Of a stretch of DNA of 64,000 nucleotides, positions 7,730-15,242 are shown piece by piece. Source of the DNA: Streptomyces sp. NBC_00083 (GTDB lineage: Bacteria; Actinomycetota; Actinomycetes; Streptomycetales; Streptomycetaceae); NCBI RefSeq assembly GCF_026343295.1, contig NZ_JAPELY010000001.1, positions 2,666,001 to 2,730,000 on the forward strand, given 5' to 3'. Under the pieces are notes generated by a model that was given only the letters and a program-made list of their open reading frames with translations, did no database searches and was not told the DNA's origin. The first letter of the stretch is position 1. Every line of letters starts with the position of its first letter. The position numbers were made by a program, and so were the translations under genes.

Positions 7730-8872
7730 ATGTCCGCAGGTCACAAGGCCGGCCGCTCGGGCGCCTCGGGCGACGTGCGTACGGCGCCGTCCGACCCCGC
7801 GCTGCGACACGTCCTCACACACCTGATCACCCCGCTCCTGATGTGCCTCGGCATGGGTCTCGCCTACCTCGGCGCGTTCGCCACCCCCGAGCCGCACCAC
7901 CTGCCGGTCGCGGTCGTCGGAGCGGGACCCGAGGCGAAGGTGTTCGCGCAGACGGTGAAGGACAAGGCCGGCGACGCGCTCGACGTGCGCACGCTCACCG
8001 ACCGCGCCGCCGCCGTCCACGAGCTGAAGGCGCGGGACATCTCCGGCGCCTACGTCCTGGATGCCAGGGCGCCCGAACTCATCGTCGCCTCGGCGGGTTC
8101 CGACATGAGCGCCACCGCCGTCGAGAAGGTCTTCACCCCGGCCGCCGCCGCCCAGGGCGCACCCCTGAAGATCACCGATGTCGTGCCGCCGGTCTCCGGC
8201 GACCCCACGGGCTCGGGCATCTTCTTCCTGCTCATCGCGGTGAGCATCGGCTCGTACGCCTCCGTGGCCGTGCTCGGCGCGGCCGGCGCGGGGCTGTCGC
8301 TGCGCACGCGGGCCGGCCTGGTGGCCGGGGTCTCCTTCGTGGTCTCGCTGATCGGCGCCGCCTTCGCCGGACCGCTCTTCCACCTCGTCGACCACGGCCT
8401 GTGGGGCGTCTGGGCGATGTCCTGGCTGTACTCGGCGGGCATCCTCTTCCTCGGCGCGGGACTGCACACCTTCCTCAAGCGCTGGACCACCCTCGCCGTG
8501 ATGGTGCTCTTCGTGATGCTCAACTTCACCAGCTCGGGCGGTCTGTTCCGGCCCGAGCTGCAGAACGGCTTCTTCGGCAGCCTGCACGCCTTCTGGAACG
8601 GCGCGGGCCTCGTCGAGGGCATCCGCGACCTGGTCTACTTCGGCGGCCACGGCCTCGCCCGCACCGTGTGGGTGCTCGCCGCCTGGCTGGTCCTCGGCCT
8701 CGCCGTGATGGCGGTCGCGGGCCTGGTCGAACGCCGCCGCGCCCCGGCCGCCGCCCCCGCACCCGCCACCGCGTCCGCCCGGACGGACGGTGCGGCGCGG
8801 CCAGGAGCCGGGACCGAAGCCGTGCGGGAAGCTGGGGAGGAGGAAGAGATCGAGGAGACCGTCGGCGTCTGA
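7730..8872 (+). CDS. YhgE/Pip-like ABC-2-type membrane protein
   Basis: 380-residue integral membrane protein. One helix lies near residues 30-50 (LLMCLGMGLAYLGAF), then an extracytoplasmic domain of about 120 residues (VAVVGAGPEAKVFAQTV... VVPPVSGDPTG), then five or six helices up to residue 340 and an acidic tail ending EEEEIEETVGV. This is the plan of YhgE/Pip and ABC-2 permease-like proteins, which export lipids, peptides or drugs, or act as phage receptors. No ATPase gene is adjacent. The ATG at 7730 has AGAAGGG before it; the open frame starting at 7685 is longer but lacks a site. Probably controlled by the repeats at 7639. Confidence 0.78.
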   Translation: MSAGHKAGRSGASGDVRTAPSDPALRHVLTHLITPLLMCLGMGLAYLGAFATPEPHHLPVAVVGAGPEAKVFAQTVKDKAGDALDVRTLTDRAAAVHELKARDISGAYVLDARAPELIVASAGSDMSATAVEKVFTPAAAAQGAPLKITDVVPPVSGDPTGSGIFFLLIAVSIGSYASVAVLGAAGAGLSLRTRAGLVAGVSFVVSLIGAAFAGPLFHLVDHGLWGVWAMSWLYSAGILFLGAGLHTFLKRWTTLAVMVLFVMLNFTSSGGLFRPELQNGFFGSLHAFWNGAGLVEGIRDLVYFGGHGLARTVWVLAAWLVLGLAVMAVAGLVERRRAPAAAPAPATASARTDGAARPGAGTEAVREAGEEEEIEETVGV

Positions 8873-8935
8873 CGCGGTCACCGACGTCCGGAGGCGCGCG
8901 ATGTCCGCGGCGTCCACACCACCCGGGAGGCACCG

Positions 8936-9310
8936 ATGCCGGCACAGCGCACACCGAGGGTCCGCCGGGTCTACGACCCGCCCGAGGAGGGAGACGGCGT
9001 CCGCGTGCTGGTCGACCGGCTCTGGCCCAGGGGCCTGTCCAAGGAGCACGCCGCCGTCGACGAGTGGCCCAAGGAGCTCACCCCTTCGACGGAGCTGCGC
9101 CGCTGGTACCACGAGGACCGCTCCCGCTTCGAGGAGTTCCAGGAGCGGTACGGTGCCGAACTGGCCGAGCCCGGACCGAGCGGGGCCGTGGAGCGGCTGC
9201 GCACCCTCGTGGAGGACGGCCCGCTCACCCTCGTCACCGCCGTGAAGGACATCGACCACAGCCATCTGCCGACGCTCCTGAAGGCCCTCGGCCACGGCCG
9301 GTCCCGCTGA
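8936..9310 (+). CDS. DUF488 family protein
   Basis: 124-residue cytoplasmic protein of the DUF488 (YeaO-like) family. The hallmarks are VRRVYDPPEEGDGVRVLVDRLWPRG at the N-terminus, with the conserved DRLWPRG, then ELRRWYHED and LTLVTAVKD near the end. Function of the family is unknown. The ATG is preceded by GGGAGG. It follows the YhgE-like gene by 63 bases and may share its transcript. Confidence 0.92.
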   Translation: MPAQRTPRVRRVYDPPEEGDGVRVLVDRLWPRGLSKEHAAVDEWPKELTPSTELRRWYHEDRSRFEEFQERYGAELAEPGPSGAVERLRTLVEDGPLTLVTAVKDIDHSHLPTLLKALGHGRSR

Positions 9311-9407
9311 AGCGGCGCGTCGCCTCCCCGGCTCTCCGGCGCGGGGCCGGCGCCCGTCCGGAGGAACCCGGCGCGCGCCGGGGCGCCGGGCCGGTTAGGC
9401 AGGGGAC

Positions 9408-10976
9408 ATGGCACCGATGTCACGGATGGGCACGATCGACCGCCGCTGGTTCGATCGGGTCGCCGCCGCCCGGCCGGCCGGCGCGGACCAGGTACTGCCC
9501 CGCCTGAGCCGCGCCGCCAACCACGGCCGGCTCTGGTTCGCGACGGCCGCGGTGCTCGCCGCGGCCGGCGGACCCACCGCACGCCGGGCCGCGCGGCGCG
9601 GAGTGGGCGCCCTCGCGCTCGCGTCGCTCACCACCAACACCGTCGCCAAGTACGCCACCCGGCGCGGGCGTCCGGTGGCGGACGCCGTCCCGCTGGTGCG
9701 CCGCCTGGCGCAGGCGCCGCGCACCTCCTCGTTCCCCTCCGGACACTCCGCGTCGGCCGCCGCCTTCGCCGCCGGGGTGGCCCTGGAGTCCACCCGGTAC
9801 GGCGCCCTCGTGGCCCCGGCCGCGGCGGCCGTGGCGTTCTCCCGCGTCTACGTCGGCGTCCACTACCCGGGCGACGTGCTGGCCGGCTGTGTCCTCGGCG
9901 TGGCCGCTGCCGCCGCCACCTGCTACTGGTGGCCGCCCCGGCCGCAGCCCGTCCATCCGCTGCACACCCGCGCCGCGGCACCCACGGTGCGGCGTGGACA
10001 GGGCCTCGTGGTGGTCGTCAACGGCGGCGCCGGTGCGGGGGTCCCGGGCCGGCTGCCCGCGCAGGACCATCTGAGACTGCTGCTGCCCGAGGCCGAGATC
10101 GTCCCCCTCGGGCCCGACGACGACCTGGGCGAACTCCTCGACGAGGCCGTCGCCCGTGCCGGCCGGCTCGCCGGAGTGCTCGGGGTGTGCGGCGGCGACG
10201 GCACCGTGAACGCCGCCTGTGAACGCGCCGCCCGCGCCGGGCTCCCCGTCGCCGTCTTCCCCGGCGGCACCCTCAACCACTTCGCGCTCGACGCCGGCGT
10301 CGCCGCCTTCGAGGACACCGCGTACGCCCTCGAACACGGCGAGGCGATCCGCGTCGACCTGGCCCGCGTGCGCGACGGCGAAGGCCGGTCCGTCGCCGCT
10401 TTCGTGAACACCTTCAGCATCGGCTTCTACGCCGACCTGGTCCGGGTCCGCGAAGGCCTGGAGGGCCGGATCGGCAAGTGGCCCGCGGGCGCCGTCGCCC
10501 TCGCCCGCGTGCTGCGCACCGCGACCCCCCTCCACCTGCGGATCGACGGCCGCCCGCGGGCGCTGTGGCTCCTGTTCGCGGGCAACGGCCACTACCGGCC
10601 CGACGGGCTCGCCCCCTCCCACCGGCCCCGCCTGGACGAAGGCCTGCTCGACCTGCGCACCGTCGACGCCGAGGTGCCGCTGGCCCGCGTACGCCTCGCC
10701 GTCTCCGCCCTGGCCGGAGCGCTGCGACGCTCGCACGTGTACCGGGCCGAACGCGTCCGCTCGGTCCGCCTCACCGGCCTCGAAAGCGTCAACTCCCTTG
10801 CGTACGACGGCGAGACGGCGGCGGCGCCCGACGGACTCGTGCTCGACAAGGAGGACCGGGTGCTCACCGTGTACAGCCCCGCCGAAGCCCAGGACGAACT
10901 CGCCCAGCGGGCCCGCACCGCGACGGCGGCCCTCGCCGCCGGAGCCACCGCCTCGCGGGCGCGGCGCACGCCCTGA
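9408..10976 (+). CDS. PAP2 phosphatase fused to a diacylglycerol kinase domain
   Basis: 522-residue two-domain lipid enzyme. Residues 1-170 are a PAP2 acid phosphatase with all three motifs: K81...RP88 (KYATRRGRP), PSGH 110-113 and SR145-x5-H152 (SRVYVGVHYPGD); several hydrophobic helices make it membrane-bound. Residues 195-500 are a lipid/diacylglycerol kinase catalytic domain with VVVVNGGAG, CGGDGTVNAA (GGDGT 262-266) and VFPGGTLNHFALD. The two halves catalyse opposite reactions (dephosphorylation of phosphatidate-like lipids, phosphorylation of diacylglycerol or a related lipid alcohol). Such fusions are known in actinobacteria. AGGGGAC precedes the ATG; ATGs at 9420 and 9426 are alternatives. 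Confidence 0.93.
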   Translation: MAPMSRMGTIDRRWFDRVAAARPAGADQVLPRLSRAANHGRLWFATAAVLAAAGGPTARRAARRGVGALALASLTTNTVAKYATRRGRPVADAVPLVRRLAQAPRTSSFPSGHSASAAAFAAGVALESTRYGALVAPAAAAVAFSRVYVGVHYPGDVLAGCVLGVAAAAATCYWWPPRPQPVHPLHTRAAAPTVRRGQGLVVVVNGGAGAGVPGRLPAQDHLRLLLPEAEIVPLGPDDDLGELLDEAVARAGRLAGVLGVCGGDGTVNAACERAARAGLPVAVFPGGTLNHFALDAGVAAFEDTAYALEHGEAIRVDLARVRDGEGRSVAAFVNTFSIGFYADLVRVREGLEGRIGKWPAGAVALARVLRTATPLHLRIDGRPRALWLLFAGNGHYRPDGLAPSHRPRLDEGLLDLRTVDAEVPLARVRLAVSALAGALRRSHVYRAERVRSVRLTGLESVNSLAYDGETAAAPDGLVLDKEDRVLTVYSPAEAQDELAQRARTATAALAAGATASRARRTP

Positions 10977-10983
10977 GGTTCCG

Positions 10984-11017
10984 GCGGACTCGGGGCGTGC
11001 GCACCGCCCGAGTCCGC
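10984..11017. terminator. Hairpin terminator between convergent genes
   Basis: GCGGACTCGGG (10984-10994) pairs perfectly with CCCGAGTCCGC (11007-11017) around a 12-base loop. It starts seven bases after the stop of the PAP2-kinase gene and can serve the oncoming MFS gene as well. There is no U tract, as usual in Streptomyces. Confidence 0.7.
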
Positions 11018-11053
11018 GGTACGCGCACGGACCGGCCGCGTCTCCGGAACCCC

Positions 11054-12286
11054 TCACCCGCCCCGTGCCGCCAACGGCGCCGCGGCGGGTTCCTCGCCCG
11101 CGGCCGGCGCCGGCGAAGGGGGCTCCGGCAGGGCGCGGGCGAGCAGCCAGGCCAGGACGGGCAGGGCGATCAGCGGGGTGAGCGCGGTCCGCAGCGAGGT
11201 GGCGTCGGCGGCGGCCCCGATCAGCGGCCCGGCCAGGCCGCCCACGCTCACCGTCAGGCCGAGCGTGACCCCGCTCGCGGTGCCGATCCGGGTGGGCAGA
11301 TAGTCCTGACCCAGCGTCACCTGGAGCGAGAACGGCACGTACAGCGCCGCGGAGGTCAGCGCGACGAACAGATAGAAGGCGGGGCCCGGCACGAAGATCA
11401 CCCCGGCGACGGCGGGCACGGCGGCCGCGTACGACCACCCGACCACCCGCACCCGGTCCCAGCGCGCCGCGAGCCCGCCGCCCACGACCGTGCCCACCGC
11501 GCCGCCCGCGTACAGCACGAACAGGGCCGCGGAGCCCGCCACTTGACCACCCGCCACCCGTTCGCGGGCGTACAGCGCGATGAACGCGCTCAGCCCGACG
11601 AAGACGAGGGAGCGGCAGACGACGACCAGGGACAGCTTCAGGAAGGAGGCGCGGTCGTCGCGCGGGGCGCCGCCGATGGCCCGCGCCTGCGCCCGGCCCG
11701 GCATCCGGGTCGCGCGCAACGCGAGCACACACAGCACGCTGCCCAGTGCGGCCGGCACCACGAGCAGCGGCGCCGCCCGCAGTCCGCCGAACCCCACCAC
11801 CCCGGCGACCAGCAGCGGGGCGGCCGCGAAGCCCAGGTTGCCGCCGAGCGAGAACCAGCCCATCGCGGTGTGACTCCCGGCGCTCGCCGCGCGGGCCACC
11901 CGGGCCGACTCGGGATGGTAGGCGGCCACACCGACCCCGGAGACGGCGACCGTCGCCAAGGTCATGGCGTACGTGCCGCCGCTCCCGCTCGACGCGATGC
12001 CGACCCCGGCCACCGCCGTGCTCACCGGCAGCAGCCACGGCATCGCCCACCGGTCGGCGAGCGCCCCGAACAGCGGCTGGACGACGGAGGAGAGCAGCGA
12101 GGCGGCGAGCACGATGCCGGAGGCCGCGGCGTAGGAATAGGCGCGCTCGGCGACGAAGTACGGCACGAGGGCCGCGACGGCGCCCTGGTACACGTCGACA
12201 CAGCCGTGCCCCAGGGCCAACAGCACCACCGCCCGCCGCGCCGGATCCCGGCGCCGATCACCGGACACCGTCCCGCCGCCCTGCAT
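11054..12286 (-). CDS. MFS transporter, fosmidomycin-resistance (Fsr)-like
   Basis: About 410 residues with twelve predicted helices. The sequence LLALGHGCVDVYQGAVAAL near the start, LADRWAMPWLLP after helix 2 and GVAAYHPESARVAR in the middle are the marks of the Fsr/YfnC-like branch of the major facilitator superfamily. VTLGQDYLPTRIGTASGVTLGL lies in the second half. It is presumably a drug or metabolite exporter. The ATG at 12286 is chosen; the frame stays open far upstream through the AraC gene on the other strand, so a somewhat longer N-terminus is possible. It is divergent from the AraC-type gene at 12455, its probable regulator. Confidence 0.85.
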   Translation of the reverse strand: MQGGGTVSGDRRRDPARRAVVLLALGHGCVDVYQGAVAALVPYFVAERAYSYAAASGIVLAASLLSSVVQPLFGALADRWAMPWLLPVSTAVAGVGIASSGSGGTYAMTLATVAVSGVGVAAYHPESARVARAASAGSHTAMGWFSLGGNLGFAAAPLLVAGVVGFGGLRAAPLLVVPAALGSVLCVLALRATRMPGRAQARAIGGAPRDDRASFLKLSLVVVCRSLVFVGLSAFIALYARERVAGGQVAGSAALFVLYAGGAVGTVVGGGLAARWDRVRVVGWSYAAAVPAVAGVIFVPGPAFYLFVALTSAALYVPFSLQVTLGQDYLPTRIGTASGVTLGLTVSVGGLAGPLIGAAADATSLRTALTPLIALPVLAWLLARALPEPPSPAPAAGEEPAAAPLAARGG

Positions 12287-12454
12287 CGGCTCGCCCCGCG
12301 GGGTCGCTCCGCCGCTCTGGATCGGCCCACTCCGCGCGGGCGTTCCGCCCCGCGCCGTCGGCCCGCTCGGCCGTATCGGTCCACCTTGTCTTTTCGGCAC
12401 GGCTCGATCATCACCGGGCCCGGCGCTGTCCCGCTTCCGATAAATTGCCTGGTG

Positions 12455-13201
12455 ATGCCGAAAATCCGCCACACCCCCGTCGCCCCCACCCGCGCCCAGC
12501 AGATGGCACCCGGGGACAGCATCGACGCGCACCGGCACGACGATCATCAGCTCGTCCACGCGAGCCGCGGGGTCCTGGCCGTCACGACGCACGCGGGAAC
12601 CTGGGTGGCCCCGGCCACGCGCGCGATCTGGGTGCCGGCCGGCACCGTGCACTCCCACCGGGCGCACGGCGGGCTCGAATTGCACCTGATGGGCGTCGCG
12701 GCCCACGAGGACCCGCTCGGTCTCGACGCCCCGACCGTCCTGACCGTCGGCCCGCTCCTGCGCGAGCTCCTGCTCGCCCACACCCGGGCGCCCGGCGACC
12801 GGAGCCCCGAGGGGCGGCGGCTGCGCGCCGTCCTGCTCGACCAGGTGCGCGCCGCACCGCGATGGCCCGTTCATCTGCCCGCGCCCAGCGACCCCCGCCT
12901 CGCAGCGGTCTGCGCGATCCTGTGGGCCGACCCCGCCGACCGGCGCGGGCTCGCGGAACTGGGCGCGCGGGCCGGCGCGAGCGAACGCACCCTGACCCGG
13001 CTCTTCCGCGCCGACCTCGGCATGACGTTCCCGCAGTGGCGCACCCGGCTCCGGCTCTACCACGCGCTGCACCTGCTCGCCGACGACACCCCGGTGACCA
13101 CCGTGGCCCACCGGTGCGGCTGGTCCTCCACCAGCGCGTTCATCGACGTGTTCCGCCGAGCCTTCGGCCACACACCCGGCGCGCACGGCCGCTTGCGTTA
13201 G
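12455..13201 (+). CDS. AraC-family regulator with N-terminal cupin domain
   Basis: 248-residue transcription factor. The N-terminal 90 residues form a small cupin-like domain (DSIDAHRHDDHQLVHASRG, VPAGTVHSHRAHGG, rich in histidine), and the last 100 hold two helix-turn-helix motifs (LAELGARAGASERTLTRLFR and TVAHRCGWSSTSAFIDVFRRAFG). The ATG at 12455 has a GTG directly before it in frame. The gene is divergent from the MFS exporter by 168 bases, the usual arrangement for a regulator of its neighbour. The ligand is unknown. Confidence 0.88.
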   Translation: MPKIRHTPVAPTRAQQMAPGDSIDAHRHDDHQLVHASRGVLAVTTHAGTWVAPATRAIWVPAGTVHSHRAHGGLELHLMGVAAHEDPLGLDAPTVLTVGPLLRELLLAHTRAPGDRSPEGRRLRAVLLDQVRAAPRWPVHLPAPSDPRLAAVCAILWADPADRRGLAELGARAGASERTLTRLFRADLGMTFPQWRTRLRLYHALHLLADDTPVTTVAHRCGWSSTSAFIDVFRRAFGHTPGAHGRLR

Positions 13202-13230
13202 AGCACGCTCCAACTCATAGCGTCCGCTCC

Positions 13231-14079
13231 ATGGACACCACGCAGCACACGAAGAACGCGACGCACCACGCCATCGCCGGGGGCGGCGCCGAGACGACCG
13301 ACGAGCGGTTCGAGCGCGGGCTCGCCCTGCTGCGCACCATCGGCGGTGAGGAGCACCCCGCCGTCCTGGGCAGCCTGGCCGACATCGCGCCCGGCCTCGG
13401 CCGGATGACCGTCGCCTTCGCGTACGGCGACGTCCTGGCCCGCCCCGGACTCGGTCTGCGCGGGCGGCAGATCGCCACGGTCGGCGCGCTCGCCGCGATG
13501 GGCAACGCGGCGCCCCAACTGCGCTTCCACATCGACGGCGCGCTCAACGTCGGGGTGAGCCCGGCGGAGATCGTGGAGATCCTCATCCAGACCGCCGTGT
13601 ATGCCGGCTTCCCCGCCGCGCTCAACGGCATCGCCGCCGCCCGGGAGGTCTTCGCGAGCCGCTCCGACCTCGCGGCGGACCCGGTCGGCACGGAGCCCCC
13701 CGCGGGCGACCGCTACGAGCGCGGTCTCGCGAAGCTGGCGGAGGTCGACGGGCACGCCGCCGACGAGGTCGTCGCGTCCCTGCGGGACATCGCGCCCGAT
13801 CTGATGCGCTACATCGTCGAGTTCGCCTTCGGGGACATATACGCGCGCCCCGGGCTCGACCTGAAGTCCCGCGAACTGGCCGCCGTCGCCATGTGCACGG
13901 CGCTCGGCACAGCCGCGCCCCAGCTGCGGGTCCACCTCCACGGCCTGCTCAACGTGGGCGGCACCCGTGAGGAGGCCGTCGAGGTCATCACGCAGATGGC
14001 GAGTTACGCGGGCTTCCCCGCCGCGCTCAACGGCATGACCGCCGCCCGCCAGGTCTTCGCGGAACGCGCGGCCCACTGA
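13231..14079 (+). CDS. Tandem-duplicated carboxymuconolactone decarboxylase-like protein
   Basis: 282 residues made of two homologous halves of about 125 residues. Half one reads RFERGLALL...GLGLRGRQIATVGALAAMGNAAPQLRFHIDGALNVG...VYAGFPAALNGIAAAREVF. Half two reads RYERGLAKL...GLDLKSRELAAVAMCTALGTAAPQLRVHLHGLLNVG...SYAGFPAALNGMTAARQVF. Both are the CMD fold (PF02627). The AhpD-type CxxC is absent, so peroxidase activity is unlikely; the family also includes 4-carboxymuconolactone decarboxylase. The start ATG lies 29 bases after the AraC gene with no strong ribosome site, so it may be co-transcribed. A 16-bp hairpin follows at 14168. Confidence 0.87.
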   Translation: MDTTQHTKNATHHAIAGGGAETTDERFERGLALLRTIGGEEHPAVLGSLADIAPGLGRMTVAFAYGDVLARPGLGLRGRQIATVGALAAMGNAAPQLRFHIDGALNVGVSPAEIVEILIQTAVYAGFPAALNGIAAAREVFASRSDLAADPVGTEPPAGDRYERGLAKLAEVDGHAADEVVASLRDIAPDLMRYIVEFAFGDIYARPGLDLKSRELAAVAMCTALGTAAPQLRVHLHGLLNVGGTREEAVEVITQMASYAGFPAALNGMTAARQVFAERAAH

Positions 14080-14167
14080 CCCGGCGGGGGCGCCGGTACC
14101 GCACGCGGGGTGGGCGCTCACAAAAAAGGGGGGTGGAGGCATCGCCAGGGGGTGGAGGCAGCACCAA

Positions 14168-14205
14168 GGGGTGGGGGCGGGCCTCGGTCGGCCCGCCCCC
14201 ACCCC
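14168..14205. terminator. Strong bidirectional hairpin
   Basis: A perfect 16-bp stem (left arm 14168-14183, right arm 14190-14205) closes a six-base loop TCGGTC. It sits between the end of the decarboxylase-like gene and the end of the small gene at 14227 on the other strand, so it can stop both transcripts. Confidence 0.8.
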
Positions 14206-14226
14206 GGGATCCCCCGACGAGTGCTC

Positions 14227-14427
14227 TCAGGGAAGCAGCTTGTCCAGCGCGGCGGGGCCCTCGGCGGCCAGCTTGCGCTCGGCCCAGGCCAGGTTCTCCG
14301 GGGTGACGTCCCGCCCGGAGGCCAGCACCAGGTCCTCCGCGCTGACCTCGCCCCCGGCCCCGGTGTGCAGCAGTGCGTCAGGGGTCACGAGATCGGACTG
14401 CGAGCTGGAATCGGACCGGTCGTTCAT
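14227..14427 (-). CDS. Small hypothetical protein, 66 residues
   Basis: I do not recognise a family. The protein starts at the ATG at 14427 (MNDRSDSSSQSDLVTPD), which has a perfect AGGAGG five bases upstream; a GTG/ATG further up (14460) has none. It is polar and acidic with a serine-rich N-terminus and the later helix-like stretch TPENLAWAERKLAAEGPAALDKLLP. No cysteine and no membrane helix. It ends 21 bases from the strong hairpin at 14168. The good ribosome site and clean codon bias argue that it is real. Confidence 0.68.
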   Translation of the reverse strand: MNDRSDSSSQSDLVTPDALLHTGAGGEVSAEDLVLASGRDVTPENLAWAERKLAAEGPAALDKLLP

Positions 14428-14620
14428 GCCGCCTCCTACGTTCGTCCAGTAATGCACCATTCTGGCCCCCGCCTACCCGCCTCGCATCCGGCCCACACGC
14501 CCCATCGCCACCGGTGTGCGGGCCCCCGGGCGGCCCGGCGCCACCCGGGTTCCGGGTGCGCGGACGACCGTCTCCATCGGGCCCGCGCGGGGGTGCTCCG
14601 GGGGGATCTGCGCCGGCGCC

Positions 14621-15040
14621 TCAGGAGGACGCGTACACCCGGCCGGCGTACGTCGCGAACGCCTCCGCGGTCAGCTTGCGGGCCAGGTCCGCCTCGGTGA
14701 TCATGCCGACCGGCGTCCCGTCCTCGACCACCACGATCCGCCGGATCCGCGCCTCGCTCATCGCCCGCACCGCGAGCGTGGCGTCGGCCCCCGCGTCGAC
14801 GGTGTGGACGCCGCCCTCCGCGAGGTCGCCCGCGGTGACCTCGGCGGCGTCCTTGCCCGCGGCCAGGGCCTTCACGACGATGTCCCGGTCGGTGACGATG
14901 CCGGTCAGCGTGCCGTCGCCGCCCTTCACCGGCAGCGCGCCGATCCCGTGGTCGCGCATCAACTGGGCGGCGCGGTCGAGGGTTTCGGACGCCGGGACGC
15001 ACCGCACGTCGGCGGTCATCAGGTCGCGGGCAGTGGTCAC
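14621..15040 (-). CDS. Two-CBS-domain protein
   Basis: 139-residue cytoplasmic protein made of one pair of CBS domains (a Bateman module). Domain 1 is TARDLMTADVRCVPASETL...IGALPVKGGDGTLTGIVTDRDIVV, and domain 2 is HTVDAGADATLAVRAMSEARIRRIVVVEDGTPVGMITEADLAR. Such free-standing pairs bind adenosyl compounds such as AMP or ATP and regulate partner proteins or sense redox and energy state. The GTG start at 15040 follows CCGGAGG. The partner is not evident: the neighbour on the left is an unknown small gene and the right neighbour is divergent. Confidence 0.92.
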   Translation of the reverse strand: MTTARDLMTADVRCVPASETLDRAAQLMRDHGIGALPVKGGDGTLTGIVTDRDIVVKALAAGKDAAEVTAGDLAEGGVHTVDAGADATLAVRAMSEARIRRIVVVEDGTPVGMITEADLARKLTAEAFATYAGRVYASS

Positions 15041-15189
15041 GGGAAGCCTCCGGTTCAGAGGTGCGCGAGCGGCACGGATACGGAACACACGCCTCGGCCC
15101 ATGCTCGCCGCGCCCACGGCTCCGGGCGACCGGACGGCCGCCGTACGGGCGGCAGAGCAAGCGCGACGCGTGCGCCCCTTCCGGATTCT

Positions 15190-15203
15190 TGGAACACGTT
15201 CTA
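15190..15203 (+). promoter_or_regulatory. KstR-like operator before the FadE26-like gene
   Basis: TGGAACACGTTCTA matches T-N2-AAC-N2-GTT-N2-A exactly. It shares the ten-base core GAACACGTTC with the site at 5616. It lies 40 bases before the GTG start at 15243, in the position of a promoter operator. The mycobacterial KstR controls the homologous FadE26 gene, so the match agrees with the gene's identity. Confidence 0.7.
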
Positions 15204-15242
15204 CTGTGTGCGCCGCCGTACCGCGACCGTCCTGGAGGGGCC

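Noticed and set aside
10478..13201. 907-residue + strand open frame crossing the MFS gene
   Set aside because: Only its last 248 codons, from 12455, are a recognisable AraC protein. The rest is antisense to the MFS transporter and reads as Arg/Gly filler.
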